Shown here: positions 6,881-13,535 of the stretch, one piece after another
How the letters are laid out: every line of letters begins with the position of its first letter
Position numbering within the stretch: position 1 is the first letter of the stretch
DNA from: DAOTZS01 sp034434335
Lineage (GTDB): Bacteria; Chloroflexota; Anaerolineae; CG2-30-64-16
Reading direction: 5' to 3'
DNA length: 14,994 nt
Assembly (NCBI GenBank): GCA_034434335.1
Contig: DAOTZS010000100.1
Coordinates: forward strand, 1 to 14,994
Made by a program: the position numbers and the translations under genes
Notes under the pieces: generated by a model
What the model was told of the DNA's origin: nothing
The model's database searches: none
What the model saw: only the letters and a program-made list of their open reading frames with translations

Positions 6881-7767
6881 CGCACCTCCTTCCCCCTCAT
6901 ACATTGGTCGCATTCGGTACACTCAAACTGTATGGTGGTGTGTCGGATGCCGAAATGCTGAGCCAGGGCCTGGCGCAGGCCATCTTGCACCTGTTGGGCC
7001 TGTGTAAGGGATTGGTCTGCCAGCACAACGTGGGCACTGAGCGCCACATAACCCGGGCTGACGCTCCAGATATGCAGGTCGTGTACCCCCGAGACTCCCG
7101 GCACCTGGCTCATGACCTCCCCCACGCGCCGCGCGGTCATCCCCTCGGGCACACCTTCCACCAAGATGTGGATGGCCTCCCGCAAGATCCGGCTGGCGCC
7201 CAACACGATGATGATCCCGATGAGCATGCTGACCAATGGGTCAACCAGCGTCCAGCCGGTAGCCAGGATGACGAGACCCGCCCCAATAACGCCAATGGAA
7301 GAGAGTGCATCGCCCAGGACATGCCAGAACGCGCTGCGTGCATTGAGATCGTGATGGTCATGTTTGCGCAGCACCAGCGCCACCAGCAAGTTGACTCCCA
7401 GGCCAAGGGTGGCCACGGCCAGCATGGGGCCGGCCAGGATAGGCCCCGGCACTTGCAGACGATGCCCTGCTTCCCGGAAGATCCCCACGGCGACAACCAG
7501 CAGGGTAACACCATTGGCCAGGGCGGCCAACACCTGCCAGCGATGAAAACCATAAGTGTGACGTTCATCGGCCGGCCGCGCGGCCACCCGCAGGGCAGCG
7601 TAGCTCATGGCCAGGGCAAGGATGTCCAAAAAGACGTGGGCGGCATCTGAGAGCAGCGCCAGGCTGCCGGTCCAGAGGCCGCCCACCACCTCGGCCACCA
7701 GGATCAGGCTGGTCAGGCCGAGGGACCAGACAAAGCGGCGTTCCAGTTGATGATTGCTGAGCTCCAT
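6871..7767 (-). CDS. Cation diffusion facilitator (CDF) family zinc-type efflux transporter
   Basis: A 298-aa CDF membrane protein that would export Zn2+ or a similar divalent cation by proton antiport. About six hydrophobic helices span residues 14-200. The transport-site ligands are H44-x3-D48 in TM2 (DAAHVFLD) and H149-x3-D153 in TM5 (HVLGDALSS), the HD-HD set typical of Zn-preferring CDFs. RHTYGFHRWQVLAALANG follows TM2 as in CzcD-like members. A short His-rich segment (KHDHHD, 135-140) lies before TM5, and the cytoplasmic C-terminal domain contains GVHDLHIWSVSPGYVALSAH. It ends in a tail with four cysteines (ECTECDQCMRGKEVRC), a possible extra metal site. An AAGGAG lies 13 nt before the ATG, a long spacing. 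Its TAA overlaps the glgC start. The metal is not provable from sequence. Confidence 0.9.
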   Translation of the reverse strand: MELSNHQLERRFVWSLGLTSLILVAEVVGGLWTGSLALLSDAAHVFLDILALAMSYAALRVAARPADERHTYGFHRWQVLAALANGVTLLVVAVGIFREAGHRLQVPGPILAGPMLAVATLGLGVNLLVALVLRKHDHHDLNARSAFWHVLGDALSSIGVIGAGLVILATGWTLVDPLVSMLIGIIIVLGASRILREAIHILVEGVPEGMTARRVGEVMSQVPGVSGVHDLHIWSVSPGYVALSAHVVLADQSLTQAQQVQDGLRQALAQHFGIRHTTIQFECTECDQCMRGKEVRCV

Positions 7768-7794
7768 CGGACTACAACAGCTCCTTGCTGAATA

Positions 7795-7865
7795 GGCGGG
7801 GGTAGGCGAGGGCAGTGCCCTCGCCTACCCCCGCCCTCGCCTACCCCCGCCCTCGCCTACCCCGC
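7795..7865. repeat. 16-nt tandem repeat cluster with one inverted copy
   Basis: Three head-to-tail copies of CCCTCGCCTACCCCCG occupy 7818-7833, 7834-7849 and 7850-7864 (the last lacks one C). One copy in inverted orientation lies at the left, so 7795-7814 and 7816-7835 form a perfect 20-bp inverted repeat around a single base. It fills the gap between the nitroreductase and CDF genes, and the third copy contains the nitroreductase stop codon (7857-7859). It may end or stabilise the upstream transcript; no T-run is present. Confidence 0.75.
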
Positions 7866-8366
7866 CCGGTTCCCAAAAGTCTCAAAGTGCACCTTGCCGG
7901 CTTCATAGCGGGTGCGCGGTGATTTGTCCTCGGCAGGATAGCCCACCGGCAACAGACACAGCACACGCAAGTGCTTGGGGATGCCCAACACACGGCGCAC
8001 ATGAGCCTCCTGGTTGTTGGTCGGGTAAACCCCAATCCATACGCTGCCCAGGCCTAAGCCTGCTGCTGCCAGCAACAGGTTCTCGGTAGCCGCGCTACAA
8101 TCTTCGACCCAGTGTTCCGAAACGGTTGGGTCGCCCAAGACTGCTATCACCACGGGTGCCCGCGCACACATGGTGGCCCAGGGGTGGGTCTGGGCCAGCA
8201 TCTGGCGCCGGGCCGGGTCGCGCACGACGACAAAGGCCCAGGGACGCAAGTCATCGGCTGAAGGCGCGGCCATGGCCGCCTGCAACAGCGCATGCACCTG
8301 TTCGTCATTCACCGGTTGATCAGTATAGATCCGGATGCTGCGGCGTTTCAGTATGAGTTCTAGCAT
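7857..8366 (-). CDS. Nitroreductase family FMN-dependent oxidoreductase
   Basis: A 169-aa short-form nitroreductase-fold protein; relatives reduce nitro compounds, quinones or flavins with NAD(P)H using FMN. RRSIRIYTDQPV at 8-19 is the FMN-phosphate-binding N-terminus. LLQAAMAAPSADDLRPWAFVVVRD matches the APS...RPW block, and GLGLGSVWIGVYP matches the late GLG...W-G strand. LGIPKHLRVLCLLPVGYP is the usual C-terminal block. The physiological substrate cannot be told. Its C-terminus (FGNRAG) is encoded partly by a 16-nt tandem repeat, so the last residues may not be ancestral. The ATG at 8366 has only a weak, distant AAGGG. It lies 149 nt downstream of the cfa gene across a hairpin region and may be a separate transcript. 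Confidence 0.85.
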   Translation of the reverse strand: MLELILKRRSIRIYTDQPVNDEQVHALLQAAMAAPSADDLRPWAFVVVRDPARRQMLAQTHPWATMCARAPVVIAVLGDPTVSEHWVEDCSAATENLLLAAAGLGLGSVWIGVYPTNNQEAHVRRVLGIPKHLRVLCLLPVGYPAEDKSPRTRYEAGKVHFETFGNRAG

Positions 8367-8410
8367 TTTGGCGAATCCCTTCTGAGTTGCAGTGCATGAG
8401 AATCACCATA

Positions 8411-8449
8411 GGTTTTGCGGCGACGGCCGAAGGTCGTCGCCGCAAAACC
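8411..8449. repeat. Perfect 15-bp stem hairpin between cfa and the nitroreductase gene
   Basis: GGTTTTGCGGCGACG (8411-8425) and its exact reverse complement (8435-8449) flank a 9-nt loop GCCGAAGGT. On the minus strand the left arm ends in AAAACC rather than T-rich sequence after the stem, so it is not a textbook terminator. It could still separate the cfa operon from the nitroreductase gene, or be a mobile palindromic element of the type seen near 4140-4203. Confidence 0.6.
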
Positions 8450-8450
8450 C

Positions 8451-8512
8451 CTCCTTATTCCCTCCCCTGCTTACGGGAGAGCGGAGAGGCCAGAGGTGAG
8501 GGCTGGACAGTC
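8451..8512. repeat. Dispersed intergenic repeat-like element
   Basis: Pyrimidine-rich then purine-rich sequence with a stem CTCCC (8462-8466)/GGGAG (8475-8479) and a following GAGGTGAGGGC tail. I recall similar CCCTCTCCC...GGGAGAGG...GGTGAGGG elements repeated in many Chloroflexota and other genomes, but cannot confirm copies here. Its end lies just past the cfa stop at 8516. Confidence 0.4.
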
Positions 8513-8515
8513 ATG

Positions 8516-9811
8516 TCACGAATACCAATCGGCGCGGGTGAGGGGCAGTCCGCTGCGGCCGGCACCATCTGGCTTGACTAACAGGGTTTGATACACGTTG
8601 AGTCTGCCGTGTGTGAAGCCATGAGCTGACCCAGACATGAATAGCCGCCAGACGCGATAAGTCGGCTCGTCCACGAACTGCAGAGCCTGCTCGTGATGAG
8701 CTTCCAACCGGCGCACCCAGTGGCGGAGGGTCAGGGCGTAGTGCTCGCGCAGGCTTTCAACGTCGCGCACCTCGAAACCTGTGTCCTCGGCTGCCTGCAG
8801 GGTGACGTTAATCGGCACCAGTTCTCCGTCCGGGAAGACGTAAGTGTCGCTGAAGTTCGGGCCGTGAAGCGGCTTGTCGGTGGCCCGTTTGGCGATGCCG
8901 TGGTTGAGGAAGACGCCGCCCGGCCGCAGTAGACGCCAGGCCCTCGCGAAATAGGTGGGCAGCAGAGCTGCACCAACATGCTCGAACATCCCGACGCTGA
9001 CCAGAGCATCATAGCGCTCGGGCTCTTCCACCTCGCGATAGTCCCGCACCTCTACACGGCAGCGGTCGGCCAGGCCGGCCGCGGCAATGCGCTTATTGGC
9101 CAGGTCGGCCTGTGGCTGGCTGAGGGTGATGCCTATGGCCTCAACACCATAGTGCTGGCTGGCATGGATCACCAGCCCGCCCCAGCCGCAGCCGATGTCC
9201 AGCAGGCGCTGGCCTGGCCGCAGGCGCAGCTTGCGGCAGATGTAATCCAGCTTGCGCTCCTGCGCCGTGTCCAGGTCATCGTCAGGTGTCTGGAAATAGG
9301 CACAGGAGTAGACCATGCGCCGGTCCAGCCAGAGGGCGTAGAAGTCGTTAGACACATCGTAGTGGTAGGTGACAGCCTGGCGATCGCGTTCGATCGAGTG
9401 GCGTTTGCCAGAGAGTTGGGCGGGGCCACGCCGACCGTCGCGCGGTGCACTCTCAGCCGGCAGGCGCAAGAGGTCACGGCCGATCCGTAGCTTTTTGCGC
9501 CATCCACCGGTGGCTGCGGCCAGGCTATCAGCCAGGTCAAACACCCTCTCGATATCACCCACGATATCGAAATCGTCGTAGAGGTAGGCCTCGGCCAATC
9601 CCAGCTCATGGCCGGGCAGGAGCATGGCGCGCAGCGCGCCAGGATGTTTGAGCAGCACGGTAACCGGCCGGGGAGTGGCATCGGGCCAGAGGGTGCCATC
9701 CCATAAGCGAACCCCCACCTGCTGTGTTGCCTCCCTGCCAAACAGCTCATCCAGCAGGTGCAAAGTGAGCGTCGCGGCTTCATGAGCCTTGTCAGGATTA
9801 GCAGTGTTCAT
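8516..9811 (-). CDS. cfa: Cyclopropane-fatty-acyl-phospholipid synthase family SAM methyltransferase
   Basis: CFA synthases add a methylene from S-adenosylmethionine across the double bond of unsaturated acyl chains in membrane phospholipid; some relatives methylate instead. The 431-aa protein has the small N-terminal domain (1-130), then HYDVSNDFYALWLD at 150-163, YSCAYF at 168-173, the SAM-binding LLDIGCGWGG at 203-212, GITLSQPQADLAN, SVGMFEHVG at 272-280, and the C-terminal HWVRRL...RVWRLFM block. Length and order fit the family. The ATG at 9811 is chosen for its AGGAG 7 nt upstream (9819-9823); a GTG directly before it would add one residue. It overlaps the YkoP-like gene by 14 nt, so it is the last gene of an envelope-lipid operon. 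Cyclopropanation versus methyl-branching cannot be separated from sequence. Confidence 0.92.
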   Translation of the reverse strand: MNTANPDKAHEAATLTLHLLDELFGREATQQVGVRLWDGTLWPDATPRPVTVLLKHPGALRAMLLPGHELGLAEAYLYDDFDIVGDIERVFDLADSLAAATGGWRKKLRIGRDLLRLPAESAPRDGRRGPAQLSGKRHSIERDRQAVTYHYDVSNDFYALWLDRRMVYSCAYFQTPDDDLDTAQERKLDYICRKLRLRPGQRLLDIGCGWGGLVIHASQHYGVEAIGITLSQPQADLANKRIAAAGLADRCRVEVRDYREVEEPERYDALVSVGMFEHVGAALLPTYFARAWRLLRPGGVFLNHGIAKRATDKPLHGPNFSDTYVFPDGELVPINVTLQAAEDTGFEVRDVESLREHYALTLRHWVRRLEAHHEQALQFVDEPTYRVWRLFMSGSAHGFTHGRLNVYQTLLVKPDGAGRSGLPLTRADWYS

Positions 9812-10430
9812 CACGTAGCTCCTGTTGTAATGATTTCTCGTGTCGCGGCTGACTTTCTTCGTCCGCGCCGTAACGCCTGAGAAAATCGGCGATGGACATC
9901 CAAAACTCGGAACGCCGCAACTGCAGCAGATGTCGCTGCCGCAGGCTCACTGCGTTATACGCCCACATGATAGCCCAGGAGTAGAAGTTTTCCCAAAATT
10001 CCCCAAAACGTCCCAAGGGGCTGTGATAGGGTTGAACGACAAATCCCAGCCAGCTCAACAAGTCTTTGCCGACCGCTCCATCGCCTGGGGCGACCAGCAC
10101 GGTAACCCCACCCACGGCCTCTACACCTGCCAGGCGGCCATCGCTTTGCACCTGGCGGGCGATGGCGCGCAAAGAGGTCCTCAGGCGGCGGGACATCTGA
10201 ACAGCCCAGGCCACGTCGGGGCCACCAGGGGGGATGGGCAGCACATGCTCGTTCCAGAGGTGTAACTCCAGCACCAGGCTGCCGGCCGGCAAGATTCCGC
10301 TGTGCAGGGCCACCGGGTGGCTGAGGCGGAGTACCCGCAGCCGAAAAAGGCAGGCCGGGTCGTCGCAGAACTCAAACACCCCGTAGGCCCAGCGTAAGAA
10401 GGTGTCGAACGCCCGGATGATCTTCCTCAT
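9798..10430 (-). CDS. YkoP-like protein, function unknown
   Basis: A 210-aa soluble-looking protein. Resemblance to the Bacillus YkoP family is from memory: an N-terminal amphipathic start, then LRLSHPVALHSGILPAGS and the motif LVLELHLWNEHVLP (residues about 53-66), and a C-terminal RxHLLQLRRSEFWMS region. YkoP domains occur near polysaccharide deacetylases and glycosyltransferases, which agrees with its place here between an ArnE-like flippase subunit and cfa, downstream of a lipid glycosyltransferase and deacetylase. No catalytic motif, signal peptide or certain membrane helix is visible; FENFYSWAIMWAYNAVSL may form an amphipathic helix. The ATG at 10430 follows the upstream TGA by 3 nt, with GGTGAAGG acting as ribosome-binding site. 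The last 14 nt overlap cfa. Confidence 0.65.
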   Translation of the reverse strand: MRKIIRAFDTFLRWAYGVFEFCDDPACLFRLRVLRLSHPVALHSGILPAGSLVLELHLWNEHVLPIPPGGPDVAWAVQMSRRLRTSLRAIARQVQSDGRLAGVEAVGGVTVLVAPGDGAVGKDLLSWLGFVVQPYHSPLGRFGEFWENFYSWAIMWAYNAVSLRQRHLLQLRRSEFWMSIADFLRRYGADEESQPRHEKSLQQELRDEHC

Positions 10431-10433
10431 CCT

Positions 10434-10817
10434 TCACCGCCTGGTAAAGAGCAAAATGCCGGCCGTGATCAGCAGGGTGCCCAGCCATTGGGCTGGCGCG
10501 ATGGGTTCGTGGAAGACCCACCGGGCAGCCACCACCTGTACCCCAACGACTGATAAACCGGTGGTCACCGGGTAGGCCACGTGCAGCGGAATGTATCGCA
10601 GCAACCCGGTCAATGTCAGCACGGTGACCAGCCCGGCCAGGTTGCCGGCCACCTGCCAGGCCAGGAAACCTCGCCAGTTAGAGCTGGAGGCCGAGGCCTT
10701 GAAACTCCCGTTGGCGATAATGTTGAATAAGAGATTGGTGCCTATCAGGCTCACCACCACCGCATGGTGGCTATAAGACCAGGACGCCGCGCGGGACTGC
10801 CAGCGCATGTTGAACAT
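10434..10817 (-). CDS. Small four-helix DMT/SMR-superfamily protein, ArnE-like flippase subunit
   Basis: A 127-aa protein with four predicted membrane helices (about 18-40, 51-73, 77-99 and 107-125). The second half matches the pattern of ArnE, a subunit of the undecaprenyl-phosphate-aminoarabinose flippase: RYIPLHVAYPVTTGLSVV, then WVFHEPIAPAQWLGTLLI, beside ArnE's VGIAYP and HEPVSPRHWCG. The proton-coupling Glu of EmrE (E14) falls at N32 in my alignment, so drug antiport is unlikely. I infer a role in moving a lipid-linked sugar, supported by the glycosyltransferase and deacetylase genes just upstream. ArnE normally works with ArnF; no second small subunit is present, so a homodimer or a distant partner is needed. 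The ATG at 10817 has AGGAGG 5 nt before it (10823-10828). It lies 40 nt after hpnI. Confidence 0.75.
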   Translation of the reverse strand: MFNMRWQSRAASWSYSHHAVVVSLIGTNLLFNIIANGSFKASASSSNWRGFLAWQVAGNLAGLVTVLTLTGLLRYIPLHVAYPVTTGLSVVGVQVVAARWVFHEPIAPAQWLGTLLITAGILLFTRR

Positions 10818-10857
10818 AAAGCCCTCCTCAAGGGGATATCAACTCACATGCCTGGCC

Positions 10858-12033
10858 CTACATGCGCCAGACGTGGCCCTCTTCGGCCGGCCTCGCGACG
10901 GGTGGTGCCACAGGATGCATGCGGCCATCTGGCTCTACGATATACCGGACACCGCGCCAGGTGATGTGCCGGCCCACGCCGGCAGCCACCCAGACCAGCG
11001 CGCTCAGCATATCCCGCAGGGGCAGCCAGAGCAGCCAGCGGCGCACCTGATGATCACCGGTGCGGCAGGCAACCAGCCAGGCCACAATCCAGCGCAACAG
11101 GATGGAGAAGAGCAGCGCACGTAACCCCGCCGGGCTCAGGCCAGTGACCAGGGCATAGACGAAAGCCAGAGGCGTGCTGAAGGTCAACAACATGCCGGGG
11201 TACTCACGCGGCCGGCTGACCCGCGTACACCGGGCCCAGCGCACCTCGCGATCCCACTGCTCGCGGAAGCTGGTCGCGCCCAACACGCTGGCCATGACGT
11301 AATCAGAAAGGCATACCTTCAAGCCCAGCTCCGCGATCCGTACACCTAACTGGTAGTCGTCGGCCAGGTAGTCGGCCAGCACCGCAAAGCCTCCCATGCG
11401 CCGCAGGTCGTGCTGGCGCAAGGCCACGGTGGCACCGGTGGCAAAGCGCATGGCGAGGAACTTGCGGGCTACCACCACGGAAGGCAGGAAGGTGGCTCCC
11501 ATGTGCAGCGCTTCCAGCTTGGCAGTAAAGGTCAGAGGCTCCTCGCCCCGATAGGGGCAGGTGACCAGCCCCACACGTGCATCGGCCAGGGGCGCAACCA
11601 CCCGCCGCAGGTAATCGGGCGTGGCCCGCATATCGCTGTCGCTGGCCACCAGCAGGTCATATCTGGCCTGCTCAGCCAGATGATGAAGCAGGCAGGCCTT
11701 CTGATTGGCGCCAAATGCTTCGGCAATGATCAGCCGGATGGAACGCTCGGGGAACTCGCGCTGCAGGCGTTCTATCAACGGGATGACCGGGTCGCCAGGG
11801 TCGGCCACGCCAAAAAGCAGCTCAAACGTGGGGTAGTCCTGCTGGCAGAAACTGGCAAAGTTACGATAGGCCTGCGCGTCTACCCCCTTGACCGGTTTGA
11901 GGATCGAAACCGGTGGTGTGTAGCCGGGGTCAGGCTGAGGCCGATTGCGAAAGAAATCGTAGACCAGAAGCAGGGCAACGAACCAATAAATCCAACTGGC
12001 AATAGTGAGCAGCAATAATAGCTTTTGCAGCAT
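10858..12033 (-). CDS. hpnI: Lipid glycosyltransferase, GT21 (ceramide glucosyltransferase/HpnI-like)
   Basis: A 391-aa membrane GT-A enzyme of family GT21. In hopanoid producers HpnI adds N-acetylglucosamine to bacteriohopanetetrol; eukaryotic relatives glucosylate ceramide. An N-terminal helix (about 5-26) precedes VSILKPVKGVD at 42-52. The nucleotide-sugar/metal motif DSD is at 132-134, FATGATVALR at 197-206, LADDYQLG at 223-230 with the catalytic Asp candidate, and the (Q/R)xxRW-type motif is R262-E-V-R265-W266. C-terminal hydrophobic segments at about 283-350 anchor it. The ATG at 12033 follows the hpnK stop by 6 nt, with GAGG within the hpnK end. Pairing with an HpnK-type deacetylase supports an N-acetyl-sugar product. 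No squalene-hopene cyclase is in the window, so the acceptor lipid remains open, and the gene symbol is by family only. Confidence 0.82.
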   Translation of the reverse strand: MLQKLLLLLTIASWIYWFVALLLVYDFFRNRPQPDPGYTPPVSILKPVKGVDAQAYRNFASFCQQDYPTFELLFGVADPGDPVIPLIERLQREFPERSIRLIIAEAFGANQKACLLHHLAEQARYDLLVASDSDMRATPDYLRRVVAPLADARVGLVTCPYRGEEPLTFTAKLEALHMGATFLPSVVVARKFLAMRFATGATVALRQHDLRRMGGFAVLADYLADDYQLGVRIAELGLKVCLSDYVMASVLGATSFREQWDREVRWARCTRVSRPREYPGMLLTFSTPLAFVYALVTGLSPAGLRALLFSILLRWIVAWLVACRTGDHQVRRWLLWLPLRDMLSALVWVAAGVGRHITWRGVRYIVEPDGRMHPVAPPVARPAEEGHVWRM

Positions 12034-12039
12034 ATGATC

Positions 12040-12888
12040 TTACCTCGCCAGGGTGGCATAGGTGGCCAGGCGCAAGCCCACCTCCTCGATTGTGTGACGG
12101 ACGACCGGGCTGAGCAGGGTCTCCAGGTCACCGGGGTTGGGGCCCAAGGGTTCGCTGTTGGGCGCCAGAGTGGGGTGAAAATAGAATTCGGCACTGGGCA
12201 CGCGCAGTCGGCGCAACAGGTGTACAATATATTCCTCCGCCATCCGACCGGTCTGTAGCAGCCCATAGACCCGTTCGGTCGTCACCAGGTGCGAATCTTT
12301 CAGGCGACTGCGACACCAGCGCCCCAGCAGCCCGAAGGCCACCCACCAGAGGAGCTTGGTCCCTGCCCTCCCCGGTTCATAGCATAAGGCCGGCCCCAGG
12401 TCATCGCGCGGCAGGCGCAGGCCGTGGGCGCCGTACTGTTCGGCCAGCGAGAGGATCAGCGGGAAGATGGCCGGATGCAGGTGCAGGTGCATGTGGCCGT
12501 CCACGTGCGAAAGTGGCAGACCACTCGCCGCGAAACGCTCGAACTGAGCCCTCACCTCTTGGGCCAGCTCGGCGCGGGCCTGGCGGTTGAAGAAATAGTA
12601 CAGGCCGGCCCGGGCCGGATCGGCGCAAAAGCGCCCACTGCCGTCTACCAGGTGAGGGACATCTTCACGGGGCAACACCGAACGTCCTTCAGCAACCACC
12701 ACGTGCAGCCCCACTGCCAGGGACGGGTTGGCACGCGCCAGGGCCACGGCCTCCGACACAGCTTCGCCGGTGACCATCAGGCTGGCACTGGTAAGGACTC
12801 CCCGTTGATGCGCCTGCACAATGGCCTGGTTGATAGCGGTTGAGCGGCCGAAGTCGTCCGCGGTGAAGATGACCTGGGCTCCCCTCAC
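12040..12888 (-). CDS. hpnK: ChbG/HpnK (YdjC) family carbohydrate deacetylase
   Basis: A 282-aa metal-dependent deacetylase of the YdjC/ChbG/HpnK family. HpnK removes the acetyl group from N-acetylglucosaminyl-bacteriohopanetetrol; ChbG acts on chitooligosaccharides. Motifs: TADDFG at 9-14 (metal-binding Asp), VGLHV at 59-63 with H62, SHVDGHMHLHLHP at 127-139 with His ligands, and FYFHPT at 235-240. The start is GTG at 12888. An in-frame TAA lies two codons upstream (TAA GGA ACT GTG) and AAGGA precedes the GTG, so this is the first possible start, only 8 residues before the first motif. It heads a tight operon with the GT21 gene (6-nt gap). No convincing minus-strand promoter was seen upstream. 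The YdjC substrate is assigned from the neighbour, not from the sequence. Confidence 0.85.
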   Translation of the reverse strand: MRGAQVIFTADDFGRSTAINQAIVQAHQRGVLTSASLMVTGEAVSEAVALARANPSLAVGLHVVVAEGRSVLPREDVPHLVDGSGRFCADPARAGLYYFFNRQARAELAQEVRAQFERFAASGLPLSHVDGHMHLHLHPAIFPLILSLAEQYGAHGLRLPRDDLGPALCYEPGRAGTKLLWWVAFGLLGRWCRSRLKDSHLVTTERVYGLLQTGRMAEEYIVHLLRRLRVPSAEFYFHPTLAPNSEPLGPNPGDLETLLSPVVRHTIEEVGLRLATYATLAR

Positions 12889-12901
12889 AGTTCCTTATTG
12901 A

Positions 12902-13255
12902 ACCACATTTCGTGCCCAATGGCAACCATGGCGGAGATTAAACAGATTCCGGGATGGCCCGAAATCTGAGGGCAAGTCCTGGGGCATTCCAGACACACGC
13001 CTGGAGCGTAGGCGCAGTCGGCGGAGATATTTACAGCGCGACCAAAGACAACGGCAGAAAATCCCCACACCACACACGCGGCTTCTTGGCATCAGCGGAG
13101 AAGAGCCAGAAGATGACGCATGGGTATTGGACTTTGGTGAGTGGGCTAGTGTGTATCGAACGTGGCTTGCTCGTCAGGCTGAGTACCGTAACGAAGTTCA
13201 ACGATTGCAACCGCGAGCGCCGAGTCTGGCTGGGCTGATCCGAGTAACTCCATGA
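12902..13255 (+). pseudogene. Unrecognised coding remnant upstream of and overlapping the DUF6516-like pseudogene
   Basis: Frame 2 is open from 12902 to a TGA at 13253-13255 but contains no ATG, so any gene here has lost its start or is only partly ancestral. The 3' half reads like protein: GEEPEDDAWVLDFGEW, then ASVYRTWLARQAEYRNEVQR and a final SLAGLIRVTP. Its TGA overlaps the next ATG as ATGA (13252-13255), the usual sign of a translationally coupled pair. The 5' half is Arg/Gln-rich and less convincing. I do not recognise the family. If the downstream gene is a TumE-type toxin relative, this could be its partner, but that is inference from position. Confidence 0.35.
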
Positions 13256-13535
13256 ATAACCCGTTACGTACGCCAGAAGACCACGAACTGTTTCTCTACA
13301 CCCTTACCGAACAGTTTCCGTCCGTGCGCCGCTCCACGGTGACGTTTGTCAGACTGGGTGCAACCCTGACGCGTGTGGCAGGTGAGTTACAAAAAGCTTA
13401 TATCCTCACCACAAGCATGTACCTCCAGACATCAACCACAATCGCACCCCTGCGCCAGAGATGAGCTTTAGCCAGCCTAATCTCCCTGTGCTTATCCGAG
13501 AAATTGAGGCCTTGCTCAAGACATTGGAGAGCTGA
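13252..13535 (+). pseudogene. Internally deleted, frameshifted DUF6516/TumE-like gene
   Basis: Two halves of one family lie in different frames. Frame 1 from ATG 13252 gives MNNPLRTPEDHELFLYTLTE... and continues through RSTVTFVRLGATLTRVAGEL (to about 13390). Frame 3, from about 13392 to TGA 13533-13535, gives YPHHKHVPPDINHNRTPAPE followed by MSFSQPNLPVLIREIEALL. I recall these as the N- and C-terminal blocks of a roughly 130-aa hypothetical family common in Chloroflexota and cyanobacteria, which I associate with DUF6516/TumE-like toxins. Full-length members have about 45-55 further residues between the halves, including a YEVW...WYD...PHP stretch. That middle is missing and the frame changes at the junction, so the product cannot be functional. 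The two halves are clear; the family name is less sure. Confidence 0.65.

Noticed and set aside
8387..8581. 64-codon plus-strand open frame over the cfa-nitroreductase gap
   Set aside because: It is made of the 8411-8449 hairpin, a repeat-like element and antisense cfa sequence.
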